A stretch of 64,000 bases of DNA from Bradyrhizobium sp. MOS003 (lineage in GTDB: Bacteria > Pseudomonadota > Alphaproteobacteria > Rhizobiales > Xanthobacteraceae): the NCBI RefSeq assembly GCF_003020125.1, contig NZ_PYFW01000003.1, forward strand, positions 682,001-746,000, given 5' to 3'. The translations under genes and the position numbers were made by a program. Of this stretch, positions 56,116 through 64,000 are shown in pieces (the first letter of the stretch is position 1; every line of letters starts with the position of its first letter). A model generated the notes under the pieces. It was not told the origin of the DNA. It searched no databases and was given only the letters and a program-made list of their open reading frames with translations.

Positions 56116-57195
56116 ATGGAGCAAGCGGTGAGGCGGACTTTGCGGGCGGTCGATCCCGGAACGGTGGCGCTGTTCGGGGGGCTGATCGCGGCCAACGTCG
56201 CCGCCTGGGCCTGGGCCTTCGCGTTGTTCGGCGACCGGCCGACGGTTCTGGCGACCGCGCTGCTGGCCTGGGTGTTCGGCCTGCGGCACGCTGTCGATGC
56301 CGATCACATCGCCGCCATCGACAACGTCGTGCGCAAATTGATGCAGGCGGAAGGCGCGCCGCACAGTGTCGGCCTCTATTTTGCGCTCGGCCATTCCACC
56401 GTCGTCGTGATCGCGACCATCTTGCTTGCGCTTGGCGTGGTGAGCTTCGGCGGCGACAGCCTGCTCAAGGAAATCGGCGGCCTCATCGGCACCTCGGTGT
56501 CGGCGGTCTTCCTGCTCGTGATCGCGGCCATCAATCTCGTCATCTTCGCCGGCCTGTGGCGGACGTTCCGCGCGGCACGGGAGCAGGGCGTCCACGACGC
56601 CGAGGGACTCGAGCGGCTGCTCGCTCATCGCGGCTTCCTCGCGCGACTGCTCGGGCCGCTGTTCCGCCTGGTCACAAAGCCCTGGCACATGTATCCGCTG
56701 GGTTTCCTGTTCGGGCTCGGCTTCGACACGGCGACCGAGATCGGCCTGCTAAGCATCTCCGCAACCGAGGCCGCGCGCGGCGCCTCCCTCGCCGACGTGC
56801 TGGTCTTCCCCGCGCTGTTCGCGGCGGGTATGGCGCTGGTCGACACGGCCGACTCCGCACTGATGGTCAGCGCCTATCGATGGGCCTTCGTCGATCCCAT
56901 GCGAAAGCTCTGGTACAACCTCACGATCACCGGCGCCTCCGTGGCGGTCGCGCTGTTCATCGGCGGCATCGAAGCGCTCGGCTTGGCGGCCGACCGGCTC
57001 GGCCTGTCCGGGGGCGTGTGGACGCTGGTCGACGGTCTCGACGAATCGCTCGCCAATGTCGGCTTCGCGGTGATCGCGCTGTTTGCGATCGCTTGGCTCG
57101 TCTCGGTCGTGCTCTATCGTCGCCTCTTCGAGGGTGGCCGGCGCCGGGACGCGACGAAAGCGCTGGCATGCGCCGATGCGACCGAAGCGGCGTAA
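56116..57195 (+). CDS. Nickel permease of the NiCoT (HoxN/NixA) family
   Basis: 359 residues, eight expected membrane segments. All NiCoT signatures are present: RHAVDADHIAAIDN (57-70), ALGHSTVVV (90-98), LGFDTATEIG (201-210) and GMALVDTADS (238-247). The His/Asp residues in the first motif bind the metal during transport. NiCoT proteins carry Ni2+ or Co2+; the NikR operator directly upstream favours nickel. The gene for a TonB-dependent receptor starts within its last 20 bases, so outer and inner membrane steps are coupled. Confidence 0.93.
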   Translation: MEQAVRRTLRAVDPGTVALFGGLIAANVAAWAWAFALFGDRPTVLATALLAWVFGLRHAVDADHIAAIDNVVRKLMQAEGAPHSVGLYFALGHSTVVVIATILLALGVVSFGGDSLLKEIGGLIGTSVSAVFLLVIAAINLVIFAGLWRTFRAAREQGVHDAEGLERLLAHRGFLARLLGPLFRLVTKPWHMYPLGFLFGLGFDTATEIGLLSISATEAARGASLADVLVFPALFAAGMALVDTADSALMVSAYRWAFVDPMRKLWYNLTITGASVAVALFIGGIEALGLAADRLGLSGGVWTLVDGLDESLANVGFAVIALFAIAWLVSVVLYRRLFEGGRRRDATKALACADATEAA

Positions 57196-59488
57196 GCCCC
57201 GTCGTCGCGGCAGCGCCCTGACGGCACTCTCGGCCCTGGTGCTGCTGGCGGATGACGGCTGCGCTTTCGCGCAGGGCAGCAACACCTCGCGCGAACTGCC
57301 GCCAATCGAGGTCGGCGGCGGCGAGACGACGACGCGCAAGAAGCCGGTGGCATCGCGCCGTGTCGGCAAGCCGTCTCCCAACGGCCACCGCAATCTTGTG
57401 AATCCGGCAGGGACGCAAGCGTCGGATGCGCGCAGCGTCGCATCGGGTGCGAAGGGACAGCCCGGCATGGCCAGCGAGACCACCGTCTCGGGCGAGGAGA
57501 TCAATGCACGCCCCTTCACGCGGCCGGGCGAAGCGCTCGAGGCGGTGCCGGGTCTCATCGTGACGCAGCATTCCGGCGAGGGCAAAGCCAATCAGTATTT
57601 TCTGCGCGGCTACAATCTCGACCATGGGACCGATCTTGCGATCACTGTCGACGGTGTTCCGGTCAACATGCGCACCCACGCGCACGGCCAGGGCTATGCC
57701 GATCTCAACTGGTTGATCCCCGAAACCATCGCCGCGGTGGACGTGCGCAAGGGTCCGTACTTCGCCGACGAAGGCGATTTCGCCTCGGTCGGAAGCGTCC
57801 ACGTCGGACTGATCGACCGCACCAGAGGGCTCGCGCAAGTGAGCGTGGGCAGCTTCGGATACCGCCGCCTGCTCGGCATGGACTCCGCGAAGCTCGGCGA
57901 CGGCGCGCTGCTCGTGGCCGGCGAGGTCGGGACCTACAACGGCCCGTGGGACAATCCTGACAACGTACGGAAACTCAACGGCCTCGTGCGCTACACCCAG
58001 GGCACCTCGACCGACGGCGTCTCCGTCACCGGCATGGCTTACGTCAGCAAATGGAATTCGACCGACCAGGTGCCGCAGCGCGCGATCGCGTCCGGCTTTC
58101 TCGATCGCTTCGGCTCGGAAGACCCGAGCGACGGCGGCAACACCAACCGCTTCGCGCTCTCCGGCCGCATCGCGCAGAGTGACGATCTCGGCTCGTGGAA
58201 AGCCAATGCCTATGTCGTGAAAAGTCAGCTCGACCTCTTCAACAATTTCACCTACTTCCTCAACGATCCCGTGCTTGGCGACCAGTTCCACCAGCACGAT
58301 GACCGTCTGATGGCAGGCGCCAACGCTTCGCGCACGCTGAACGGCTCGTTCGCGGGCTTGCCGATGCAGACCACCGTGGGCTTGCAGTCGCGCTATGATG
58401 CGATCGATCTCGCGCTGACTAACACCTTCCAGCGCGGCTTCCTCGCCAACATCCGCAGTGACAAGGTTGGGGAGGGCAGCGTCGGCGTCTATGCGGAAAA
58501 CACGGTGCGCTGGACGGACTGGCTCAGGACGACGGTGGGCTGGCGTGGCGACTATTATTCCGCCGACGTCACCTCGCGGTTCAATGCCAGCAATACCGGC
58601 CGTGCTGACGCTGCGCTCAGCAGCCCGAAATTCAGGATGGTGCTCGGTCCGTTCAACCAGACCGAGTTCTTCGTCGGCGCCGGCTATGGCATGCACTCCA
58701 ACGACGCCCGTGGCGCGACCACGACGGAAGACCCCGGCGATCCCGCGACGAGGCTCACGCCGTCGCCGCTCCTGGTGCGCACCAAGGGTGCGGAGGTCGG
58801 CGTGCGCAGCACGATCGTTCCCGGCCTCGACAGCTCGCTCAGCCTCTTCATGCTGGATCAGGATTCCGAAATCCTGTTCTCCGGCGATGCCGGCGACACC
58901 TCTGCGACCCGCGCCAGCCGCCGCTACGGCTTCGAATGGACCAATCACTACCGGCCGCGGTCCTGGATCGACATCGATGCCGATCTCGCGATGACCCATG
59001 CGCGCTTTCGCGGCTATGACAGCGGGCAGGCGGAGGTCTATGCCTCGCTCGCCGGCTACCCCGAGGCGCAGATCGGCAACGCACCCGGCAACTACATTCC
59101 GAACGCGCCGGCGATGGTGGCTTCGGCCGGCATCACGCTCGGCGAAAAGACCGGCTGGTTCGGCACCTTGCGCTGGCGCTATCTGGCGTCGAGTCCACTG
59201 ACGGAGGACAACGCATTCCGCTCCTCCGCGACCAGCATCTTCAACGGCCGCCTCGGCTATCGCATCGACAATGGCTGGCGCCTTCAGCTCGACGTGCTCA
59301 ACCTCCTCGACACGAAGGCCAACCAGATCAGCTACGCCTATGGCTCGCTGCTCAAGACCGACACGCTCTACAATCTCTGCACAGCGGGCACCGCGCCGGC
59401 TTCAGTCTGTCAGAACGGCGTGATGGACTATGTGCTGCACCCCGTCGAGCCCCTGACGTTCCGCCTCACGATCGCCGGAACGTTTTAG
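57176..59488 (+). CDS. TonB-dependent receptor, probable nickel(-chelate) outer-membrane transporter
   Basis: 770 residues from ATG 57176, which overlaps the permease stop by 20 bases; the frame extends back to 57083 inside that gene. An arginine-rich start leads into a signal peptide (LTALSALVLLADDGCAFAQ). The plug has GEALEAVPGLIVTQHSGEGK, NQYFLRGYNLDHGTD and a histidine-containing NMRTHAHGQGYADLN; the barrel ends FRLTIAGTF. Predicted TonB-dependent nickel receptors under NikR control are known from comparative genomics; this one fits by position and operator. A chelate or free Ni2+ as ligand is not decided. Confidence 0.85.
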   Translation: MRPKRRKPRRRGSALTALSALVLLADDGCAFAQGSNTSRELPPIEVGGGETTTRKKPVASRRVGKPSPNGHRNLVNPAGTQASDARSVASGAKGQPGMASETTVSGEEINARPFTRPGEALEAVPGLIVTQHSGEGKANQYFLRGYNLDHGTDLAITVDGVPVNMRTHAHGQGYADLNWLIPETIAAVDVRKGPYFADEGDFASVGSVHVGLIDRTRGLAQVSVGSFGYRRLLGMDSAKLGDGALLVAGEVGTYNGPWDNPDNVRKLNGLVRYTQGTSTDGVSVTGMAYVSKWNSTDQVPQRAIASGFLDRFGSEDPSDGGNTNRFALSGRIAQSDDLGSWKANAYVVKSQLDLFNNFTYFLNDPVLGDQFHQHDDRLMAGANASRTLNGSFAGLPMQTTVGLQSRYDAIDLALTNTFQRGFLANIRSDKVGEGSVGVYAENTVRWTDWLRTTVGWRGDYYSADVTSRFNASNTGRADAALSSPKFRMVLGPFNQTEFFVGAGYGMHSNDARGATTTEDPGDPATRLTPSPLLVRTKGAEVGVRSTIVPGLDSSLSLFMLDQDSEILFSGDAGDTSATRASRRYGFEWTNHYRPRSWIDIDADLAMTHARFRGYDSGQAEVYASLAGYPEAQIGNAPGNYIPNAPAMVASAGITLGEKTGWFGTLRWRYLASSPLTEDNAFRSSATSIFNGRLGYRIDNGWRLQLDVLNLLDTKANQISYAYGSLLKTDTLYNLCTAGTAPASVCQNGVMDYVLHPVEPLTFRLTIAGTF

Positions 59489-59768
59489 ATTCGCTCGGGT
59501 CGCGGTGCAACGACGGTCCGTCGCCGGGCCGCCTCTGCGCCCTGGGCCAGGGCATTCGCCTGTACGCGCCGCGTTTCTCGGACGCGAGCCTGCGCCCCCT
59601 CTTTCCGAAAGCTGGAGAAGAGGTCATACGACTGACTTGTCGGTTTTCTGCCTGACGGCGTGACGTACGAGCCGACGGTGCGCCGTCTTGAGCGGCGCGA
59701 GGTCGGACCGCCGCGAATGCTATTCATCCGCAGCGGTCAGCTTCCTCATGCCAATTGCAAAAGGGCGG

Positions 59769-60044
59769 TCAGCGGCAGACGTAGGTCCCGTTGACCAGCA
59801 CGCGTACGCAGGCCGTGCCCGCCGCCGCTGCGCCGACGGCTGCGGTCCCGACGACCGCGCGCCTGGTGGTCCGGCGTGCCACGCCGGCGACGGATACGGG
59901 CGTCAGCGGACGCCCGACCCGCGCGTCCGCTTGGCTGAATGACAGCGATGGTGTCTCGTTGGATGACCAGCCGAACGATACGGACATTCCGACACCGGCC
60001 ACGATAGCCGCAACCAATAGTTTTCCCAGCATACTAGACGTCAT
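59769..60044 (-). CDS. Small exported or membrane-anchored protein of unknown function
   Basis: 91 residues from ATG 60044, chosen because GGAGG lies five bases before it; the frame is open to 60194. N-terminal hydrophobic segment LGKLLVAAIVAGVGMSVSFG is a signal peptide or anchor. An alanine/glycine stretch (VVGTAAVGAAAAG) precedes a C-terminal CVRVLVNGTYVCR whose two cysteines could form a disulfide. I do not recognise a characterised family. It stands alone with 148 bases to the next gene, which holds the second copy of the 22-base repeat. Confidence 0.6.
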   Translation of the reverse strand: MTSSMLGKLLVAAIVAGVGMSVSFGWSSNETPSLSFSQADARVGRPLTPVSVAGVARRTTRRAVVGTAAVGAAAAGTACVRVLVNGTYVCR

Positions 60045-60266
60045 GACGACCTCCATTCTTCTGCGGTTACGGGTCTGATCGGTCCATAACTGGCGGGCGG
60101 ATCGTTGATCAAGATCAAGGGAATTGAGACAGACCGGCTCGTCCTGGCTCACCCTTTCTGCGGCCGAACGTCGGTGTTTTGCCTGACGGGTCAAACATCT
60201 GTTCCGAAGCGGGGCCGTTGGGCCGGCTTTGCCGTTCGAAAAAGCATAGTGCCGCCAACCACCTGG

Positions 60267-60288
60267 CTACTGTGCATGGGGTTGTTTT
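60267..60288 (+). repeat. 22-base dispersed repeat, copy 2
   Basis: Identical to 21944-21965 and in the same orientation, followed by an extra T and C. Here no matching left arm exists, so it does not form the same hairpin. It lies downstream of the YeeE/YedE gene. Confidence 0.8.
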
Positions 60289-60342
60289 TCAGATTTCGTG
60301 TTTGGGCAGTAGAGATCGGCTCGGCCCATCAAGGCGAAGTCG

Positions 60343-61422
60343 TCAGGTCGAAACCCCGAACAGTCTGCGGACCGCCGGCAGCCACTCGCCGGTCATCGTG
60401 AACTCGAGCCCGAGGCGTGCGCCACAGGCGATGGCCACCATCGTGACGGGTGCCGAAACTGCGAGCGCCGAAAATGCGCTCAGGCCCTGACCGATGGTGC
60501 AGCCCAACGACATGATGCCGCCGATGCCCATCAGCAGCGCGCCGGTCATGTGGCGCTTCAATTCGCGCGCGTCGTCGCAGGCCTCCCAGCGGAAGCCGCG
60601 CGCGAGCATCGCGGCGGCAAACGAGCCGGCGACAACGCCGGCAACCGAGCCGATGCCGAAATTGAGCCGCGCGCCGGAGAAGGTGGCGATGTAGAGAATG
60701 GCGTCGCCGAGCGGCGCCACGAAGGTGAGCGAAGAGACCCGCGCGGGATCGAACTCGTCGTCGGCAAGCCATCCGGTCGCAAACCAGCCGAACGCGATCG
60801 CGGCGCCGACGGCAAGGCCGGAGGCCAGCAGCCGCGGCGACCGGATCAGTCTGCCATCGGCCAGGGCCCAGAAGGCGAGCGCGGCGGAAATTGCCACGAC
60901 GAGGATCACGCGCATCGCGCTGCCTGCGCCGAGCAGTGAGGTCAAAGTCTGGGTGCTTCCCTCGGGCAGCCGCAACGACAGCGGCTCGATCAGCTTCAGG
61001 CGCAGCATGCCGGTGATGCCACGCATGGTCGCGAGCGCCGACAGGCCGAGCACGAGAAAGACAACGATGGCACGGAGATCGCCACCGCCGACGCGCACCA
61101 GCGTGCCGAAGCCGCAGGTGCCGACCAGGGCCATGCCGACGCCGAACATCAGCCCGCCAATGATCGCACCGCCAAGGCCGATCGATGCCGTCAGGTAGAT
61201 CGACCGCGACAGGTCGACGATGCCGAACGCGGCGAGCGCCTGGGTTGCGAGCAGGGCGACTGAAGCGGCCAGCGCAAAGGATTTCAGCCGGCGAAAATCC
61301 GATCCGAAGAAGGCGTCCTCGAGCATCGCCAGCGTGCAGAAACGTCCCGCGCGGCCGGCAACGCCGAGCACGGCACCGGCGGCAAGCCCGCATGCAAACG
61401 CCATGGTCGAAGGACTGAGCAT
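60343..61422 (-). CDS. YeeE/YedE (TsuA-like) sulfur-compound transporter
   Basis: 359 residues with GGGAGGA adjacent to the ATG. Polytopic membrane protein of about nine to ten spans. Family motifs GRFCTLAMLEDAFFG, GTCGFGTLVRVGGGD and LGCTIGQGLSAFSALA keep the conserved cysteines that pass thiosulfate in TsuA. Transport of thiosulfate or another sulfane-sulfur compound is likely. It follows the SoxR/BigR-like repressor gene after 73 bases on the same strand, the arrangement seen in BigR-type operons. Confidence 0.88.
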   Translation of the reverse strand: MLSPSTMAFACGLAAGAVLGVAGRAGRFCTLAMLEDAFFGSDFRRLKSFALAASVALLATQALAAFGIVDLSRSIYLTASIGLGGAIIGGLMFGVGMALVGTCGFGTLVRVGGGDLRAIVVFLVLGLSALATMRGITGMLRLKLIEPLSLRLPEGSTQTLTSLLGAGSAMRVILVVAISAALAFWALADGRLIRSPRLLASGLAVGAAIAFGWFATGWLADDEFDPARVSSLTFVAPLGDAILYIATFSGARLNFGIGSVAGVVAGSFAAAMLARGFRWEACDDARELKRHMTGALLMGIGGIMSLGCTIGQGLSAFSALAVSAPVTMVAIACGARLGLEFTMTGEWLPAVRRLFGVST

Positions 61423-61495
61423 TCCTCCCGCTTCTTTTTTGGTTCTGTCCGCGGGTAATCTGCGCCGGTGGGGCGCGAAAAGCCAGCGCGGAGAA

Positions 61496-61846
61496 CTACC
61501 GGCGGCGCCGGCGCACCGGCTCGCAGAACACGTCGTAGACGGCGGTGAGAATCTTGCGGACGTCCTCGCTCGCGAGACTGTAGTAGATCGTCTTGCCGTC
61601 GCGGCGGGTCGTCACCAGCCGATCGAGTCGCAGCCGCGCGAGCTGCTGCGAGACGGTCGATTGTCGCTCGCCGAGGAACTGCTCGAGCTCGGTCACGGAT
61701 TTCTCGCCCTCGGCCAGGATGCAGAGCAGCAGCAATCGGGACTCGTGCGACAGCGCCTTGAGCATGTCGCTGGCCTCGCGCGCCTTCTCGATCATTTGCT
61801 CGAGTTCGGCGGAGCCCTCGATCTCCTTAAGCTTCGGCAACGGCAT
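61496..61846 (-). CDS. soxR: ArsR-family repressor, BigR/SqrR/SoxR type (persulfide-sensing)
   Basis: 116 residues with a single winged-helix domain (LSHESRLLLLCILAEGEKS, RQSTVSQQLARLRLDRLV, RRDGKTIYYSL). The two cysteines used for persulfide sensing in BigR and SqrR are present at Cys42 and Cys108. Such proteins leave DNA when oxidised by sulfane sulfur to a tetrasulfide link. It is co-directional with the SoxS-like gene and divergent from soxV, the arrangement of soxRS in thiosulfate oxidisers. It probably represses the sox genes flanking it. Confidence 0.9.
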   Translation of the reverse strand: MPLPKLKEIEGSAELEQMIEKAREASDMLKALSHESRLLLLCILAEGEKSVTELEQFLGERQSTVSQQLARLRLDRLVTTRRDGKTIYYSLASEDVRKILTAVYDVFCEPVRRRRR

Positions 61847-61883
61847 CGCGTCAAGTTCCTCTCAGCAAACTCCGCAAGAGCGG

Positions 61884-62255
61884 TCACGACCCCTTGGGTT
61901 CCGATCCCGCATTTGACAGGATTCGGTCCAACAGGCCGAAGAAGAAGGCATCCCCGGGATAGCCGCGAATGCGCCCGATCTCACGGCCCTCTTGTACCAC
62001 GACGAAGGTCGGCGTGAAGGGACCCGGATCGATCCCGGCGAGGTCGGCGGGACGGGGGCTGTTCAGGTCGACCCGGCGCAACGGTGCAGCCCGGCTTTCG
62101 TCGGTCTTGCCGTAGATCGGCGCGATCTCGGCGTTGAAGCGTGCGCACCAGGCGCAGCCGGGCCGCTCGAACATGATGAGCTCCGCGGCGCGCGATGTCG
62201 TCGCGGGCAGCGCGAGCCCGACGGCGAGAGCGAGCAAAACGGCGATTCTGGTCAT
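61884..62255 (-). CDS. soxS: SoxS-like periplasmic thioredoxin
   Basis: 123 residues with a Sec signal peptide (IAVLLALAVGLALPA, cleavage near SRAA). The active site is CAWC (Cys34, Cys37) in LIMFERPGCAWCARF, followed by APIYGKTDESRAAPLRRVD, which matches SoxS proteins of Paracoccus-type sox loci. SoxS keeps the SoxYZ carrier in the reactive thiol state. Electrons would come from the SoxV/CcdA membrane protein encoded divergently. It precedes soxR by 37 bases on the same strand. Confidence 0.88.
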   Translation of the reverse strand: MTRIAVLLALAVGLALPATTSRAAELIMFERPGCAWCARFNAEIAPIYGKTDESRAAPLRRVDLNSPRPADLAGIDPGPFTPTFVVVQEGREIGRIRGYPGDAFFFGLLDRILSNAGSEPKGS

Positions 62256-62297
62256 GCTGCGTAATCGGGCCTTTGCGGGCTTGATTGGCGGACTTGC

Positions 62298-62345
62298 TTT
62301 CCAACCGTCCTTGACGCGTTATATCATTAAATTCGTATATGTGCT
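62298..62345. promoter_or_regulatory. soxS/soxV divergent control region with ATTCG(T)ATAT motif
   Basis: ATATCATTAAATTCGTATAT spans 62321-62340 in a very AT-rich patch of this GC-rich genome. The last ten bases, ATTCGTATAT (62331-62340), recur with one change as ATTCGAATAT at 63839-63848. A TTGACG at 62311 could be a -35 element for soxV. This is a likely site for the SoxR-like repressor. Confidence 0.6.
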
Positions 62346-62360
62346 AGGGATGGGGCGGAA

Positions 62361-63092
62361 ATGACCTTGGATGTCACGCTTGGTGCGGCCTTTGTCGCGG
62401 GCCTGTTGTCGTTTCTGTCGCCCTGCATCCTGCCTCTGGTGCCGCCCTTCCTGTGCTATATGGCCGGTGTATCGGTCACGGATCTGTCCGACGACCGGCC
62501 GGATCTGCGGCCGCGGATCCTGATCGCCGCTCTGGCCTTCGTGGCGGGCTTTTCGCTGGTGTTCGTCGCGCTCGGCTCGACCGCATCGATCGCGGGACGC
62601 TTCATCTCCGCACATCTGTCGACGCTCGGCATCGTCGCCGGCGGGCTGATCATCGTGATGGGCCTGCATTTTCTGGGGTTGCTCAGGATTCCGCTGCTCT
62701 ATCGAAGCGCGACCGTGCAGGTCGACAACCGGCCTGCCGGCGTGGCAGGGGCCTTCGTCATGGGCTTGGCTTTTGCGTTCGGCTGGACGCCCTGCGCGGG
62801 TCCGATCCTCGCTGCCGTTCTGCTGATGGCGGGCTCGGAGGAAACGACCGGGCGAGGGGCGCTGCTGCTGCTGGCCTATTCGGTCGGGACCGGCATTCCT
62901 TTCCTGATCGCGGCGGCTTTCACCGGCCGCTTTATCGCCGCGCTCGGTCGCGTCCGACGGCATCTCGGTCTGATCGAGAAGACGATGGGCGTTTTCCTGG
63001 TCGCGACCGGCCTGATGTTCCTGACCGGATTGATGCCCGCGGTCTCGGAATGGCTACTCGAGCATTTTCCTGGACTGACCAGTATCGGCTGA
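62361..63092 (+). CDS. soxV: SoxV / CcdA-type thiol-disulfide membrane electron carrier
   Basis: 243 residues with six expected membrane spans. The two half-repeats carry SPCILPLVPPFLCYM (Cys22, Cys32) and GWTPCAGPILAA (Cys145), the redox cysteines of the CcdA/DsbD-beta family. It passes reducing power from cytoplasmic thioredoxin to periplasmic thioredoxins such as the SoxS-like protein encoded divergently. The position beside soxRS makes it SoxV rather than the cytochrome c biogenesis CcdA. Confidence 0.9.
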   Translation: MTLDVTLGAAFVAGLLSFLSPCILPLVPPFLCYMAGVSVTDLSDDRPDLRPRILIAALAFVAGFSLVFVALGSTASIAGRFISAHLSTLGIVAGGLIIVMGLHFLGLLRIPLLYRSATVQVDNRPAGVAGAFVMGLAFAFGWTPCAGPILAAVLLMAGSEETTGRGALLLLAYSVGTGIPFLIAAAFTGRFIAALGRVRRHLGLIEKTMGVFLVATGLMFLTGLMPAVSEWLLEHFPGLTSIG

Positions 63093-63094
63093 GG

Positions 63095-63811
63095 CTAGCC
63101 GTAGCGAAAGTCGAGCAACTGGGCGAAGGACTGCAGCTCGATCAGGTAACGATGCACCAGGGGGCCGTCGCCCGCCATCGCGGCATGAGCGATCTCGCTG
63201 CTGCTGGCGATCGCACCATCGATCACGCGGCGGAATTCGCCCTGGGCGGCGATCTCGCCATTTGCCCATTCGTTACAGCGCACGAGCCGATCGCGGAACG
63301 CGCCTGCGGCGGAAACGGTTTCCTCGGCGTTCGCCGGCGCCGGCTGTTCGCCGTATCTGATGGTCGCGACACGCAACGCTTCCATGGCGGGCGCGATCTC
63401 GAAGATGCAATCGCCGAGATCATAGAGCCCCGCGTGACGTCTGCGCGCGTGAACAGCCTGCCGAAGCGCGAGCAACTCGCGGCCGGCGGCGAAAGTGTCG
63501 CCTCGCTCCAGCGCGACCGTCGCCGCGGTCAGTCGTTCTTGACCCCAGTCGAAAAATCCCGGCCATTCCGCCCGCTCGGCGGGCAGGGCAACGGACGCGT
63601 TGGGAGCAAGCTGTTTCCACCGGACCACCGCTTCGTCGGTCTCGAGCTGTGCCAGCGCGACGTTCCCGGTGCGCGCATAGCTCGCGGCCGTGCGCAGATT
63701 GGCCATGATCGGCGCCATCGCCGATGCGACATCCGCAGGCCTCTCGGCCTCCGCGCCGAGCGCGAGCGTGGTCGAGGCCAGCCACGCTAGCAGCGCGATG
63801 GTGCAGCGCAA
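63095..63811 (-). CDS. Exported protein of unknown function in sox locus
   Basis: 238 residues from TTG 63811, supported by AGGAGA eight bases upstream. A Sec signal (TIALLAWLASTTLALGA) precedes a helical, alanine- and glutamate-rich body with RYGEQP, YDLGDCIFEIAPAMEALR and RLVRCNEWANGEIAAQGEF; two cysteines are present but no CXXCH haem site. I do not recognise the family. It converges on soxV (2 bases apart) and is divergent from the last gene, sharing the palindrome at 63838, so it is probably part of the same sulfur regulon. Confidence 0.7.
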   Translation of the reverse strand: MRCTIALLAWLASTTLALGAEAERPADVASAMAPIMANLRTAASYARTGNVALAQLETDEAVVRWKQLAPNASVALPAERAEWPGFFDWGQERLTAATVALERGDTFAAGRELLALRQAVHARRRHAGLYDLGDCIFEIAPAMEALRVATIRYGEQPAPANAEETVSAAGAFRDRLVRCNEWANGEIAAQGEFRRVIDGAIASSSEIAHAAMAGDGPLVHRYLIELQSFAQLLDFRYG

Positions 63812-63830
63812 GATCGGATCTCCTTGTCAC

Positions 63831-63848
63831 ATTCGAGTATTCGAATAT
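63831..63848. promoter_or_regulatory. AT-rich palindrome in divergent promoter (candidate SoxR-like site)
   Basis: TATTCGAATA (63838-63847) is a perfect palindrome and the preceding ATTCGAG adds a third half-site. It shares ATTCG-ATAT with the soxS/soxV region. It covers the promoters of the unknown exported protein and the gene starting at 63853. Confidence 0.6.
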
Positions 63849-63852
63849 CATA

Positions 63853-64000
63853 ATGAAAATGAGCAACGCGCAAGATCTTCCGACGCACGAAATCCCTACG
63901 TCGCTTCCGGGGCTGACACGCCGCGGCCTCCTGGCATTCGCGGCAAGCGCGGCTTTGGCCGGCCGTCGCGCTGCGGCGGCCGAGCCCACGGTCGGAGAAG
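63853..64000 (+). CDS. Tat-exported protein, 3'-truncated by window; possible Sox component
   Basis: 49 codons are visible from ATG 63853 (or 63859). The N-terminus contains LTRRGLLAFAASAALAGRR, a twin-arginine signal, and the mature end reads AAEPTVGE. SoxY and SoxC are Tat-exported and occur at this place in sox clusters; the short AEPTVGE start suits SoxY, but too little is seen to be sure. No ribosome site is evident between the palindrome and the ATG. Confidence 0.5.
   Translation, partial: MKMSNAQDLPTHEIPTSLPGLTRRGLLAFAASAALAGRRAAAAEPTVGE

Overview
The window is dense, GC-rich chromosomal DNA from an alphaproteobacterium, most likely Bradyrhizobium or a close relative. This rests on codon bias, many ATGA-type start/stop overlaps, several peptide and amide ABC importers and a sox locus. 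It contains about 52 supportable protein genes, two of them cut by the window edges. I see no rRNA, tRNA, CRISPR array, insertion sequence or phage gene.

Region 1 (1-21.9 kb) is a hydantoin / cyclic-ureide cluster. It holds ATP-dependent hydantoinase subunits HyuA (partial) and HyuB, a class III aminotransferase, an N-carbamoyl-D-amino-acid hydrolase, a flavin reductase, a hydantoin racemase on the opposite strand, a D-hydantoinase/dihydropyrimidinase, an epimerase, an SDR and a flavoprotein monooxygenase. Two complete peptide-type ABC importers follow. Each binding-protein gene is preceded by a good -24/-12 (sigma-54) promoter, which ties import to nitrogen status. The region ends in an intrinsic terminator.

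Region 2 (22-33.9 kb) is an apparent 11-gene minus-strand operon divergent from a LysR regulator. It encodes a Dabb protein, maleylacetate reductase, an amidohydrolase, a beta-hydroxyacid-type dehydrogenase, a hydroxyquinol-type intradiol dioxygenase, an FAD-linked oxidase, a ribose-type ABC importer and a YciI protein. It reads as import of a compound whose aromatic part is funnelled through hydroxyquinol and maleylacetate to 3-oxoadipate. Two nested inverted repeats lie in the divergent promoter.

Region 3 (33.9-41.1 kb) is a surface-glycan block: a GINT-like transferase, a GT4 glycosyltransferase, a flippase, a flavoprotein and a GNAT/FemAB-like transferase.

Region 4 (41.1-53.1 kb) is an amide-utilisation operon: a cytoplasmic AmiC-like sensor, an AmiR-like ANTAR antiterminator, a Urt-type five-gene ABC importer, formamidase, a tandem nitrilase protein and an SDR. 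A strong intrinsic terminator stands just before the first gene, so the operon is probably controlled by ligand-dependent antitermination. The second nitrilase domain of the tandem protein lacks the catalytic cysteine. A Bug-type binding protein follows.

Region 5 (53.1-59.5 kb) is metal uptake: a TonB-dependent siderophore-type receptor, then a NiCoT nickel permease overlapping a second TonB-dependent receptor. A perfect NikR operator lies just upstream of the permease.

Region 6 (59.5-64 kb) is sulfur metabolism: a small exported protein, a YeeE/YedE transporter, a BigR/SqrR-type ArsR repressor (SoxR-like), SoxS-like thioredoxin, divergent SoxV/CcdA, an exported protein of unknown function, and the start of a Tat-exported protein that may be a Sox component.
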